10,261 nt of DNA from Paraprevotella stercoravium. Its GTDB lineage: Bacteria; Bacteroidota; Bacteroidia; Bacteroidales; Bacteroidaceae. The stretch is from NCBI GenBank assembly GCA_018883665.1, contig JAHLFU010000210.1, forward strand, positions 1-10,261, read 5' to 3'. How positions within the stretch are numbered: the first letter of the stretch is position 1; each line of letters starts with the position of its first letter. Under the pieces are notes generated by a model, which saw only the letters and a list, made by a program, of their open reading frames with translations, searched no databases and was not told the DNA's origin. The translations under genes and the position numbers were made by a program. Positions 1 through 6,213 of this stretch are shown piece by piece.

Positions 1-407
1 AGATTTAATAAGTCAACTTCTCTTCTACTTGCCAAGCTGTTTGCAGGAATATTTAGTGTGTTATAAACAGTACCAAAAGTTCCAACATTGTTGCAACCAA
101 ACCACACTGTTGGTGAAATAGCTATCATAGAATGAGTAATGATTGCTATTTCTCCTGTTGGCGTTCTTCCACTACCTATAATTATTAAATCACCTTGCAT
201 TATAGGAGAACCAATAGGCTGACTTCTTATATGTGATAATTGTATCATATTTTTTAAAAATTCAATGCTGTCTGTTCGGATGATCTGATAAGGTGCACCT
301 CTTTGTACATATCGCTGATATAAATAATTACCTGTAAATGAATGACACGTCTCTTGTACATTGTGTGGAAAATCTGGAATATGTACTCCATTCAGTAATA
401 CTGGCAT
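1..407 (-). CDS. Unrecognised protein, N-terminal part, cut by the window edge
   Basis: An open frame of 135 codons without a stop runs from an ATG at 407 leftward off the window. An in-frame TAG lies upstream at 431-429, so the start must be near 407. The protein begins MPVLLNGVHIPDF, has a Cys at residue 21 (ETCHSFTGNYLY) and a hydrophobic strand pair near residues 71-91 (QGDLIIIG, then GEIAIITHS). A Cys followed by GDxxxx and a strand ending near a His is loosely like CHAP or NlpC/P60 cysteine peptidases, but the expected Gly-His-Val pattern is absent, so I do not assign that family. There is no signal peptide. The DNA is AT-rich and the gene points away from the large plus-strand cluster, so it is probably unrelated to it. 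A purine-rich stretch (AGGAAAAG, 430-423) lies further than usual upstream of the ATG. The frame is fairly likely to be real; its function is unknown. Confidence 0.6.
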   Translation of the reverse strand, partial: MPVLLNGVHIPDFPHNVQETCHSFTGNYLYQRYVQRGAPYQIIRTDSIEFLKNMIQLSHIRSQPIGSPIMQGDLIIIGSGRTPTGEIAIITHSMIAISPTVWFGCNNVGTFGTVYNTLNIPANSLASRREVDLLN

Positions 408-547
408 AGTTATAATATTTTTCTTTTCCTACTCTATCTTAGGCTTTTCGGAACCCGCCTGTCATTTGCCATAAAGTTGGTTAGTTTTTAGAAAACGGGA
501 AGTATGTGTTTTGCTAAGCTAGCCATAGCATATAATCTTGCAAAAGT

Positions 548-563
548 AGCCTCTTAGGAGGCT
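548..563 (+). repeat. Perfect hairpin that holds a Shine-Dalgarno sequence
   Basis: AGCCTC (548-553) and GAGGCT (558-563) are exact reverse complements around a four-base loop, TTAG. The sequence AGGAGG (556-561) overlaps the loop and right arm and lies four bases before an ATG at 565. No T-run follows, so it is not a terminator. If transcribed, the stem would hide the ribosome-binding site of the 17-codon frame that follows. Confidence 0.4.
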
Positions 564-564
564 T

Positions 565-618
565 ATGGCAACGAAAAAGCAGTTTGAAAGGATGAAATCT
601 TCAAAAGTAAGTTTGTAA
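565..618 (+). CDS. Possible 17-residue basic peptide, or the broken start of a lost gene
   Basis: The frame reads MATKKQFERMKSSKVSL and stops with TAA at 616-618. AGGAGG at 556-561 gives it a better ribosome-binding site than most genes here. The composition (five Lys and one Arg in 17) is that of the start of a nucleic-acid-binding protein. It ends seven bases before a sequence that resembles an insertion-sequence terminus, so it may be the first codons of a gene whose body was removed, or chance. There is no further support. Confidence 0.15.
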   Translation: MATKKQFERMKSSKVSL

Positions 619-624
619 ACACCT

Positions 625-641
625 CTTTTGAGACAGCCTCT
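625..641. mobile_element. Sequence resembling an insertion-sequence terminal repeat
   Basis: Read on the minus strand this is AGAGGCTGTCTCAAAAG. I recall that ends of the type GAGGCTGTCTCAAAA are common on insertion sequences of Bacteroidales, but I cannot confirm a match here. Its left part (CTTTTGA, 625-631) also pairs with TCAAAAG at 601-607. I found no partner end and no transposase in the window, so at best this is a solo remnant. Confidence 0.3.
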
Positions 642-1362
642 CCTTTTTTAGTAAATTTGTATCTGTCTAATTTTTAAGCCCCTATATCCATACTCAATCT
701 AACCAAACATCGCATGAAGTGGTACTGCTTCATCCAAATGCAACTGATAGGCACGTTCGTACATTATTTTGTGCTTGATTGTATCGTTATATCCATTGCA
801 GCCATTATCTGTAGTCCATTTGTATCCATGACCCATTACAGACAGGCGTTGTTCAGTATGACTTATTTTTCCTCCCTGGTGTTTTTTATGGAGTATGCAT
901 TGTGCATTTTGCGGCACCGGCCAAATATCCGGATAGAGGCATAAACCGTGCACGATGGAAATATATTTTTTCATTCTACGGTTTGTGGACTCCGTGACCA
1001 TTTTCCCTTATATGTTAACCTATATGTATTGGGATACGAATATTGTCCATGCCATTATCCTCCTTTACATTTTTATTATTGTCAAATAGATAAGATACTC
1101 ACGGAAGAGTGGGTTATGGCCTATACTGCCTGCGGCATCATGGTCTGTTTTTCTGCTTGTACTATATAGAGCTTAATGTACAGCTTGAGGATTTCAAAAA
1201 AATTGTGACGGGCTTTGGCAGGCAGTAATTCTAAGACTTTTAATGAAGAAAAATTAAGCCACCCCTTAAAAAAGGAGATATTTCCTTTGAAAGAATTCAT
1301 TTCTTTTATTACATTTGTATTAGTCTTTTAAAAATAGAAGATTTATAGTAAAGCGTTAAGGC

Positions 1363-1411
1363 ATTATCCAAGTTCAGGAAATCCCCAATTTCGAAACAAC
1401 AATTGGATAAT
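1363..1411. repeat. Nine-base inverted repeat with a competing inner pairing
   Basis: ATTATCCAA (1363-1371) and TTGGATAAT (1403-1411) are exact reverse complements separated by 31 bases. Inside, CCAATT (1385-1390) can instead pair with AATTGG (1401-1406). The two pairings share bases 1403-1406 and so exclude each other. This could be a folding switch in a leader RNA or a protein-binding dyad; nothing else fixes its role. Confidence 0.4.
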
Positions 1412-1420
1412 ACATTGGAC

Positions 1421-1468
1421 GCTCCACGTACTATTTATATAGATTTTTGTTATATATAGGCGTGGGGC
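1421..1468 (+). other. Long imperfect stem-loop in a leader-like region
   Basis: GCTCCACG (1421-1428) pairs with CGTGGGGC (1461-1468) with one G-U pair. The inner arms (CTATTTATATA, 1431-1441, against TATATATAG, 1451-1459) extend the stem imperfectly. TTTGTGT follows at once, too weak for a confident terminator. It stands between the dyad at 1363-1411 and a short frame at 1479. Confidence 0.4.
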
Positions 1469-1478
1469 TTTGTGTATT

Positions 1479-1544
1479 ATGTTGTTGAGTATGGGGATAC
1501 TTCTGAACGGTAATGCCAAAGTTCCCACGCTTAACTTTATATAA
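1479..1544 (+). CDS. Possible 21-residue hydrophobic peptide, perhaps a signal-peptide remnant
   Basis: A frame of 21 codons starts at the ATG at 1479 (a second in-frame ATG is at 1491) and stops with TAA at 1542-1544. It starts MLLSMGILLNGNAKV and continues to a Phe-Ile end. A hydrophobic run followed by a small-residue segment (NGNAK) looks like an N-terminal export signal cut short after the cleavage region. It directly follows the structured segment at 1363-1468, which could be its untranslated leader. It may be a leader peptide, the stub of a lost exported protein, or chance. Confidence 0.2.
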   Translation: MLLSMGILLNGNAKVPTLNFI

Positions 1545-1608
1545 ACACAATCCCAGGGAACAGGGTTGGCTTATTATAAACATTATGAAAGCAACTTGTT
1601 TTAAAAGC

Positions 1609-1622
1609 GAGACAACTGTCTC
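1609..1622. repeat. Short palindrome, GAGACA-AC-TGTCTC
   Basis: Two exact six-base arms flank a two-base centre. It lies about 140 bases before the ATG of the 69-residue protein, a place where an operator could sit, but a palindrome this short can also be chance. Confidence 0.3.
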
Positions 1623-1760
1623 CAACGACTTCCCCCCCTTCGTTTGTTACTGTCTTTTGTGGAATATTCTATCCTTTCATTTCCATCCTGTCTCTTTCGG
1701 GACATACCGTTCATTATCATACAAATTACATGCCAAGACACTTTTCTGCCTTCTCCTTCT

Positions 1761-1970
1761 ATGGTACTAGATAATAGTAACTCCCCCTGTCACACAGAGG
1801 AAGAACTTTGGTTGCAGGTACTTTCTCTATCAAGAGAGTTGCAGGACTGTAAAGCTAGTCTGCACCATAATACTTTGGACTGTATTTCCGATAAGATTGA
1901 AGGAATAGAAAGAGAACTGGATATCTTATTGGATATTCTGCAAGGAAGACAAGACAAAAAGACACCATAG
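1761..1970 (+). CDS. Small acidic helical protein of unknown function (69 aa)
   Basis: The protein starts MVLDNSNSPCHTEEELW and ends QGRQDKKTP. I do not recognise a family. From about residue 13 to 62 it shows a heptad-like spacing of Leu and Ile in a charged background (LWLQVLSLSRELQDC, then IEGIERELDILLDIL), consistent with two amphipathic helices or a short coiled coil. It has Cys at 10, 30 and 41. There is no signal peptide or membrane segment. The frame is open further upstream (a TTG at 1644), but that extension is poorly protein-like, so I chose the ATG. No Shine-Dalgarno precedes it, which is usual in Bacteroidales. It is the first plus-strand gene of the run, 160 bases before the variant ferritin, and could share its transcript. 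It could be a small partner protein for one of its neighbours; that is a guess. Confidence 0.55.
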   Translation: MVLDNSNSPCHTEEELWLQVLSLSRELQDCKASLHHNTLDCISDKIEGIERELDILLDILQGRQDKKTP

Positions 1971-2130
1971 CACTATTTTTTGTGACAATTTGTCTATGCG
2001 GATAAGTATCCTATTATTTAAGCCTCGTTTAAGAATTCCGTTTTATGGGTTACCCACAATCGAATGGAATTTTTATATACAGGGAATAACACATAATATT
2101 AGTAATGGATTTTCAATATTCAGAGTGATA

Positions 2131-2583
2131 ATGGATAAACGAATAGAAAACGCCATGAATGAGTTGATCAATACAGAAATATGGTCAACCGGTTTATACC
2201 TGTCATTGCAGGTCTATTTTGAAGATAAACGGCTTCCAATACTTAGCTCCTTGCTAAACTCCCAAGCACAGGACAATATGAACAAGGTTTATCAGATGAT
2301 GAATCGGATATGCCATGATGGAGGATGTGTTGCAATCAATGAAATGAAACGGGATACACATGAATGGACAACGCCATTGAATGCCCTGAATGAATTGCTT
2401 GAACACGAGCAGTACATATCATGTCAGGTAAACACATTTCTCATATTATGCCGGAATGTGAACATGTCCTTCCATTCTTTCATCAGCGGGCTGTATGCAG
2501 ACCGTATATATGTAAGTACGGTATTTATGGAATTATTACGTATCCTCGCCAAGGAAAACGAACGGAGACTACCTTATTTTTGA
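2131..2583 (+). CDS. Ferritin paralogue lacking most ferroxidase ligands (150 aa)
   Basis: The protein aligns without large gaps to the intact ferritin encoded at 3385. It keeps the opening pattern (MDKRIENAMNELINTEIWST against MTEKLQNALNEQITAELWSA) and the LEHEQ segment. Of the six ferroxidase ligands expected from FtnA-type ferritins, it keeps E16 and E93. The positions of E49, H52, Q126 and E129 of its neighbour are here Asn49, Lys52, Tyr122 and Arg125. It also has extra Cys (61, 66, 98, 107). It therefore probably cannot oxidise iron at a di-iron site. It may co-assemble with the intact ferritin as a structural or regulatory subunit, form its own shell, or be decaying. The frame continues upstream to 1990, but the similarity starts at the ATG at 2131. 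A 9-bp hairpin follows the stop. Confidence 0.8.
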   Translation: MDKRIENAMNELINTEIWSTGLYLSLQVYFEDKRLPILSSLLNSQAQDNMNKVYQMMNRICHDGGCVAINEMKRDTHEWTTPLNALNELLEHEQYISCQVNTFLILCRNVNMSFHSFISGLYADRIYVSTVFMELLRILAKENERRLPYF

Positions 2584-2604
2584 CGGTATGGATTTAAGAT
2601 TGAT

Positions 2605-2631
2605 ATTCTGCAAAATTTAATATTGCAGAAT
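2605..2631 (+). terminator. Possible weak terminator or RNA hairpin after the variant ferritin gene
   Basis: ATTCTGCAA (2605-2613) and TTGCAGAAT (2623-2631) form a perfect 9-bp stem with a nine-base loop. A run of seven T begins only at 2645, 13 bases after the stem, so it is not a standard intrinsic terminator. It may mark an mRNA end or a processing site between the variant ferritin and the MarC gene. Confidence 0.35.
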
Positions 2632-2686
2632 GCTATCTGGTATGTTTTTTTGCGATATAATAATCGACAATAAAATATATGTCATC

Positions 2687-3334
2687 ATGGATATATTTGT
2701 ATATATAACATTGTGTTTCACTTCGCTATTCACCTTGATGGACCCGCTTGGAGTGATGCCGGTATTCCTGCAAATGACTGATGGAATGGATACGAAAGAA
2801 CGCAGATGTATCGCCTTGAAAGCATGTACCATTGCATTTATCATATTAGTCCTTTTTACATTATCGGGCAGGTTCCTGTTTCATTTTTTCGGCATCTCAA
2901 CAGACGGATTCCGGATTGTGGGAGGTATCATCATCTTTAAAATCGGATATGATATGTTGCAGGCACATTTCACCCATGTGAAACTGAATGAAACTGAACG
3001 AAAAGAATATTCCAAAGATATAACCATCACACCTCTTGCCATTCCGATGTTATGCGGTCCGGGAGCGATTTCCAGTGGAATAACATTGATGGAAGATGCT
3101 TCGGAATATACTTTCAAAATAGTATTGCTTGGCGTAATCGCTTTGGTCTGCATTCTTTCATTCTTTATTCTGTGCGCGTCCACCCAGCTTTTAAAAATCT
3201 TGGGAGAGACGGGAAACAATGTAATGATGAGACTGATGGGACTTATTCTGATGGTGATCGCCGTGGAATGTTTTATCAGCGGGATACGTCCGGTATTAAT
3301 TGAAATTTTGAAACAAGCCCATGCTTGTTCTTAA
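2687..3334 (+). CDS. MarC-family (UPF0056) inner-membrane protein (215 aa)
   Basis: A six-segment integral membrane protein of the MarC/UPF0056 family; the transported substrate and role of this family are not established. Family marks are visible in order: DPLGVMPVF (residues 19-27), FRIVGGIIIF (75-84), TPLAIPMLCGPGAIS (115-129), and a final hydrophobic segment with RLMGLILMVIAVE (182-194). A charged loop (about 98-112) separates the third and fourth membrane segments. I chose the ATG at 2687 because MDIFVYITLCF is the usual N-terminus of the family and the frame's earlier codons (from 2630) overlap a hairpin. At 215 residues its length is normal. It lies between the two ferritin genes and 50 bases before the intact one, so it is probably co-transcribed with it. 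A 7-bp hairpin (3312-3329) covers its last codons. Confidence 0.88.
   Translation: MDIFVYITLCFTSLFTLMDPLGVMPVFLQMTDGMDTKERRCIALKACTIAFIILVLFTLSGRFLFHFFGISTDGFRIVGGIIIFKIGYDMLQAHFTHVKLNETERKEYSKDITITPLAIPMLCGPGAISSGITLMEDASEYTFKIVLLGVIALVCILSFFILCASTQLLKILGETGNNVMMRLMGLILMVIAVECFISGIRPVLIEILKQAHACS
3312..3329 (+). repeat. Seven-base hairpin in the last codons of the MarC gene
   Basis: AACAAGC (3312-3318) and GCTTGTT (3323-3329) are exact reverse complements with loop CCAT. No T-run follows, so termination is unlikely. It could stabilise or process the mRNA ahead of the ferritin gene. Confidence 0.3.
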
Positions 3335-3384
3335 AGAAGAGAGATAATTTGGATTTATTATTAACATTAAAAGTTTGATTCGTC

Positions 3385-3867
3385 ATGACTGAAAAATTGC
3401 AAAATGCCCTGAATGAGCAAATCACAGCAGAATTATGGTCTGCCAACCTGTATTTATCGATGTCTTTTTATCTGGAAAGAGAGGGCTTTTCCGGAATGGC
3501 TCGCTGGATGCAGAAACAATCTGCAGAAGAGATCGGGCATGCATATGCCATTGCTGAGTACATGATTAAGCGTGAGGCAACCCCGAAAGTGGACAAGGTC
3601 GATGTGGTTCCACAAGGTTGGGGTAACCCTGTTGAAGTATTCGAACATGCTTTGGAGCATGAAAAACATGTTTCCAAACTGATTGATGAATTGGTACAGG
3701 TAGCATCCGAAGAGAAAGACAATGCCACTCAGAACTTCTTGTGGCAATTTGTTCGTGAGCAGGTAGAAGAAGAAGCGAATGTACTCAATATTGTTAGTCG
3801 GCTAAGGAAAGCCGGAGACAGTGCTATCCTTTTTATGGATGCAAAACTGGGTGAACGGGAGTCATAA
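3385..3867 (+). CDS. ftnA: Ferritin with intact ferroxidase centre
   Basis: A non-haem ferritin of 160 residues, the normal length for bacterial FtnA. It should assemble as a 24-subunit cytoplasmic shell that oxidises Fe(II) and stores it as mineral. All ferroxidase ligands are present: E16, E49, H52, E93, Q126 and E129. The segment HALEHEKHVS around E93 and QFVREQVEEEANV around Q126/E129 are typical. Ferritins in Bacteroides are linked to oxygen and peroxide stress. The ATG at 3385 is supported by direct alignment with the N-terminus of other ferritins; no clear Shine-Dalgarno is present. It follows the MarC gene by 50 bases and precedes fbaB by 28, so it may join the iron genes to the glycolytic ones on a single message. 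Confidence 0.95.
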   Translation: MTEKLQNALNEQITAELWSANLYLSMSFYLEREGFSGMARWMQKQSAEEIGHAYAIAEYMIKREATPKVDKVDVVPQGWGNPVEVFEHALEHEKHVSKLIDELVQVASEEKDNATQNFLWQFVREQVEEEANVLNIVSRLRKAGDSAILFMDAKLGERES

Positions 3868-3895
3868 ACCAGAATAATCAATAAAAATAAATAAG

Positions 3896-4945
3896 ATGAA
3901 AATAGTAGATTTATTGGGAGGACAGGCTGAGTACTACCTGAACCATACATGTAAGACGATAGACAAACAACTTATCCATATTCCGGGACCGGATATGATA
4001 GATAAGGTATGGATGAATTCCGACAGGAATATACGCACCTTGGAGAGCCTACAAGCCCTGTACGGGCACGGGCGTCTGGCCAATACCGGGTATGTCTCCA
4101 TCCTGCCGGTGGATCAGGGGATAGAACATTCTGCAGGAGCGTCTTTCGCCCCCAATCCGCTTTATTTCGATCCCGAAAACATCATAAAGCTGGCCATTGA
4201 AGGAGGATGCAACGCCGTGGCATCCACATTCGGAGTTCTGGGAGCTGTGGCACGTAAGTACGCCCATAAGATTCCTTTCATCGTGAAGTTGAACCATAAC
4301 GAGCTGTTGACTTATCCGAACAGCTACGACCAGGTAATGTTCGGTACGGTAAAAGAGGCATGGAACATGGGTGCTGTAGCTGTCGGCGCTACCATTTATT
4401 TCGGTTCGGAACAAAGCCGCCGCCAGATAGTAGAAGTGTCACAGGCTTTTGAATATGCCCACGAACTGGGAATGGCTACTATTTTATGGTGCTATTTGAG
4501 AAACAGCAGCTTCAAAAAGGATGGAACCGACTATCATGCCGCTGCCGATTTAACAGGACAAGCCAACCATATCGGGGTTACCATCAAAGCCGATATCGTG
4601 AAGCAGAAGCTCCCATCCAATAACGGCGGTTTCAAGGCTATCGGATTCGGAAAGACAAACGAGCGTATGTATTCGGAACTGACCACTGACCATCCGATAG
4701 ACCTTTGTCGTTATCAGGTGGCGAATGGCTATATGGGACGTGTCGGATTGATCAACTCGGGCGGGGAATCCCATGGGGAATCCGACCTGCATGATGCCGT
4801 CGTAACGGCAGTAGTAAACAAGCGTGCAGGTGGTATGGGGCTGATCAGCGGTCGTAAGGCTTTCCAGAAACCGATGAAAGACGGAGTTCAACTTCTGAAC
4901 ACCATTCAGGACGTATATCTGGATTCTTCAATAACCATTGCATAA
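3896..4945 (+). CDS. fbaB: Fructose-bisphosphate aldolase, class I (FbaB/DhnA type)
   Basis: The enzyme cleaves fructose 1,6-bisphosphate to dihydroxyacetone phosphate and glyceraldehyde 3-phosphate through a Schiff base, without a metal. At 349 residues it is almost the length of E. coli FbaB and closely matches it from memory: GYVSILPVDQGIEHSAGASF (66-85), IPFIVKLNHNE (126-136), GAVAVGATIYFGSEQSRRQI (159-178), DLTGQANHIGVTIKADIVKQ (218-237) and the C-terminus DVYLDSSITIA. The likely Schiff-base lysine is K236 in KADIVKQK, by analogy with the family; I have not aligned a structure. The start at 3896 gives the usual N-terminus (MKIVDLLGG) and follows an A-rich spacer with no Shine-Dalgarno. 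Its stop overlaps the ribosome-binding site of gpmA 13 bases downstream, so these two are almost certainly one transcript. G+C is visibly higher than in the genes to the left. Confidence 0.97.
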   Translation: MKIVDLLGGQAEYYLNHTCKTIDKQLIHIPGPDMIDKVWMNSDRNIRTLESLQALYGHGRLANTGYVSILPVDQGIEHSAGASFAPNPLYFDPENIIKLAIEGGCNAVASTFGVLGAVARKYAHKIPFIVKLNHNELLTYPNSYDQVMFGTVKEAWNMGAVAVGATIYFGSEQSRRQIVEVSQAFEYAHELGMATILWCYLRNSSFKKDGTDYHAAADLTGQANHIGVTIKADIVKQKLPSNNGGFKAIGFGKTNERMYSELTTDHPIDLCRYQVANGYMGRVGLINSGGESHGESDLHDAVVTAVVNKRAGGMGLISGRKAFQKPMKDGVQLLNTIQDVYLDSSITIA

Positions 4946-4950
4946 AGGAG
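4944..4950 (+). promoter_or_regulatory. Ribosome-binding site of gpmA overlapping the fbaB stop
   Basis: AAAGGAG lies eight bases before the ATG at 4959 and shares bases with the TAA of fbaB (4943-4945). It fixes the start at 4959 instead of the in-frame ATG at 4938, which lies inside fbaB. The overlap suggests translational coupling of aldolase and mutase. Confidence 0.75.
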
Positions 4951-4958
4951 AAGTATCC

Positions 4959-5708
4959 ATGAAAAGAATAGTGTTATTACGTCATGGCGAAAGCCTATGG
5001 AACAAAGAAAACCGTTTTACCGGATGGACGGACGTGGATTTAAGCGAGAAAGGAGTCGAAGAAGCCTGCAAGGCAGGCGATGCATTACGGGAGGCCGGAT
5101 TTTCTTTTGAGGCAGCTTACACTTCTTACTTGAAACGTGCCGTAAAAACGTTGAACTGTGTCCTGGACCGGCTGGATGAAGACTGGATTCCGGTTGAAAA
5201 GACCTGGCGGCTGAACGAGAAGCATTACGGCATGCTTCAAGGACTGAATAAGAGTGAGACGGCGGTCCAATATGGTGAAGAACAAGTACACATCTGGCGA
5301 AGAAGCTATGACGTGGCTCCCGCTCCGGTAGGCAAAGATGATCCCCGTAATCCGGGCATGGATATCCGCTATGCCGGTGTGCCAGATAGGGAACTTCCCC
5401 GTACGGAATCCCTGAAAGATGCTATTGGGCGTGTCATGCCTTACTGGGAATGCATCATCTTTCCCGCATTGATGTATAAGGACAGCCTGCTGGTAGTCGC
5501 CCATGGCAACAGCCTGCGCGGAATCATCAAGCATCTCAAAGGGATTTCCGATACGGATATTTCCAACCTGAACCTGCCTACGGCGGTTCCTTATGTCTTT
5601 GAATTTGACGACAGACTGGTTCTTGTCAAGGACTACTACCTTGGAAACCCGGAAGAGATACGGAAACGGACAAAGGCTGTAGCTGAACAAGGTATGATCA
5701 GACGATAA
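4959..5708 (+). CDS. gpmA: 2,3-bisphosphoglycerate-dependent phosphoglycerate mutase
   Basis: The enzyme interconverts 3- and 2-phosphoglycerate in lower glycolysis through a phospho-histidine and needs the cofactor 2,3-BPG but no metal. It has 249 residues, normal for the dPGM family. The signature LLRHGESLWN (6-15) carries the phosphorylated H9 and the phosphate-binding R8. FTGWTDVDLSEKG (20-32), YTSYLKRAVKT with R60, LNEKHYGMLQGLNK with the acid E87, and VVAHGNSLRG with H182 complete the active site. Its neighbours are fbaB (13 bases upstream) and hsp20 (76 bases downstream). A cell of this type will usually carry other glycolytic genes elsewhere, so this may be a condition-specific copy; that is inference. 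A weak stem (5713-5727) follows its stop. Confidence 0.97.
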   Translation: MKRIVLLRHGESLWNKENRFTGWTDVDLSEKGVEEACKAGDALREAGFSFEAAYTSYLKRAVKTLNCVLDRLDEDWIPVEKTWRLNEKHYGMLQGLNKSETAVQYGEEQVHIWRRSYDVAPAPVGKDDPRNPGMDIRYAGVPDRELPRTESLKDAIGRVMPYWECIIFPALMYKDSLLVVAHGNSLRGIIKHLKGISDTDISNLNLPTAVPYVFEFDDRLVLVKDYYLGNPEEIRKRTKAVAEQGMIRR

Positions 5709-5712
5709 AAGT

Positions 5713-5745
5713 CAGTCAATCAGACTGGATTGTATTGTCTTTTTG
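5713..5745 (+). terminator. Weak stem-loop and T-rich tract after gpmA
   Basis: CAGTC (5713-5717) and GACTG (5723-5727) form a five-base stem with a five-base loop. A T-rich tract (TCTTTTTG, 5738-5745) follows after ten bases. The stem is too short and too distant from the T-run to end transcription efficiently, so partial read-through into hsp20 is expected. The next 40 bases are very AT-rich and could also carry an hsp20 promoter, although I see no clean consensus. Confidence 0.3.
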
Positions 5746-5771
5746 AATATTTTATTTATTAACAATTTAAA

Positions 5772-5780
5772 AAAGGAGGT
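5772..5780 (+). promoter_or_regulatory. Strong ribosome-binding site of hsp20
   Basis: AAAGGAGGT lies four bases before the ATG at 5785. It is the strongest Shine-Dalgarno sequence in front of any gene in the cluster, where most genes lack one. This decides the start and suggests that the chaperone is made in large amounts relative to its neighbours. Confidence 0.75.
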
Positions 5781-5784
5781 AAAA

Positions 5785-6213
5785 ATGGTACCTGTAAAAA
5801 CAAACTCAAACTGGTTGCCGAGTATTTTTAACGATTTCTTCGAGAATGAGTGGCTGGCAAAAACGGGAGTTACGGCTCCTGCCATCAATGTCATTGAGAA
5901 TGACAAGGACTACAAGGTTGAAATGGCGGCTCCCGGAATGACAAAGGATGATTTCAAGGTGAATGTTGACGAGAACAACAACCTGACAATCTGCATGGAA
6001 AAGAAAGAAGAGAAGAAGGAGGAGAAGAAAGACAAGAAGTATCTCCGCCGCGAATTCTCATATTCCAAGTTCCAGCAGGCCATCCTGCTGCCTGAAAATG
6101 TGGAGAAGGATAAGATCTCCGCAAAAGTCGAACACGGGATTCTGTCCATTGAAATCCCGAAAATGAAGGAGGAAGAAAAACAAAAAACTTTCAAGGCTAT
6201 CGAGGTTAAATAA
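5785..6213 (+). CDS. Small heat-shock protein of the Hsp20 / alpha-crystallin family
   Basis: A 142-residue ATP-independent holdase that binds unfolding proteins as a large oligomer. The N-terminal arm (1-30) has the pattern LPSIFNDFFENEWL, common in sHsps of this phylum. The alpha-crystallin domain spans about 32-127: PAINVIENDKDYKVEMAAPG (32-51), LRREFSYSKFQQAILLPENV (87-106), and the conserved AKVEHGILSIEIPK (113-126). The tail carries an I-x-V motif (I139, V141) that docks into neighbouring subunits. A Lys/Glu block (73-85) sits in the loop before the strand that swaps between partners and is longer and more charged than usual. The start at 5785 is set by the strong ribosome-binding site; an earlier in-frame ATG at 5743 is in the AT-rich leader. 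A palindrome and a strong terminator follow. Confidence 0.95.
   Translation: MVPVKTNSNWLPSIFNDFFENEWLAKTGVTAPAINVIENDKDYKVEMAAPGMTKDDFKVNVDENNNLTICMEKKEEKKEEKKDKKYLRREFSYSKFQQAILLPENVEKDKISAKVEHGILSIEIPKMKEEEKQKTFKAIEVK

Larger units (their letters stand above)
408..1760. other. Long gene-poor AT-rich stretch with inverted repeats and decayed frames
   Basis: I see no convincing protein gene in this 1.35-kb stretch. From left to right it holds a short hairpin and a 17-codon frame (548-618), a sequence like an insertion-sequence end (625-641), a block of about 500 bases (660-1170) whose frames on both strands match no family I recognise, an AT-rich spacer with small hairpins (1254-1288), a densely structured segment (1363-1468) followed by a 21-codon frame (1479-1544), and a short palindrome (1609-1622). 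A 100-codon minus-strand frame lies at 699-1001, but its antisense frame is also open over much of that length and nothing supports either one. The mixture suggests an old insertion or recombination zone left of the cluster. Any promoter for the downstream genes should lie in its right end; I found no clean match to the Bacteroides TTTG / TAnnTTTG consensus. Confidence 0.5.

Noticed and set aside
699..1001. 100-codon frame on the minus strand
   Set aside because: It matches no family I recognise, has a stop just before the ATG and no ribosome site, and the opposite strand is open over most of the same stretch. It may be a decayed gene but there is no support.
1971..1982. Possible Bacteroides -7 promoter element (TATTTTTTG)
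   Set aside because: The spacing is one base longer than TAnnTTTG and no TTTG lies at the expected distance upstream.
1990..2130. N-terminal extension of the variant ferritin to 1990
   Set aside because: The 47 extra residues have no counterpart in ferritins, and the alignment with the neighbouring ferritin begins exactly at the ATG at 2131.
2630..2686. Earlier start of the MarC-family protein
   Set aside because: It would begin in the right arm of a 9-bp hairpin and add residues not seen in the family; the ATG at 2687 gives the usual N-terminus.
5085..5690. 201-codon frame antisense to gpmA
   Set aside because: It is a shadow of the strongly conserved gpmA frame; its protein has no recognisable features.
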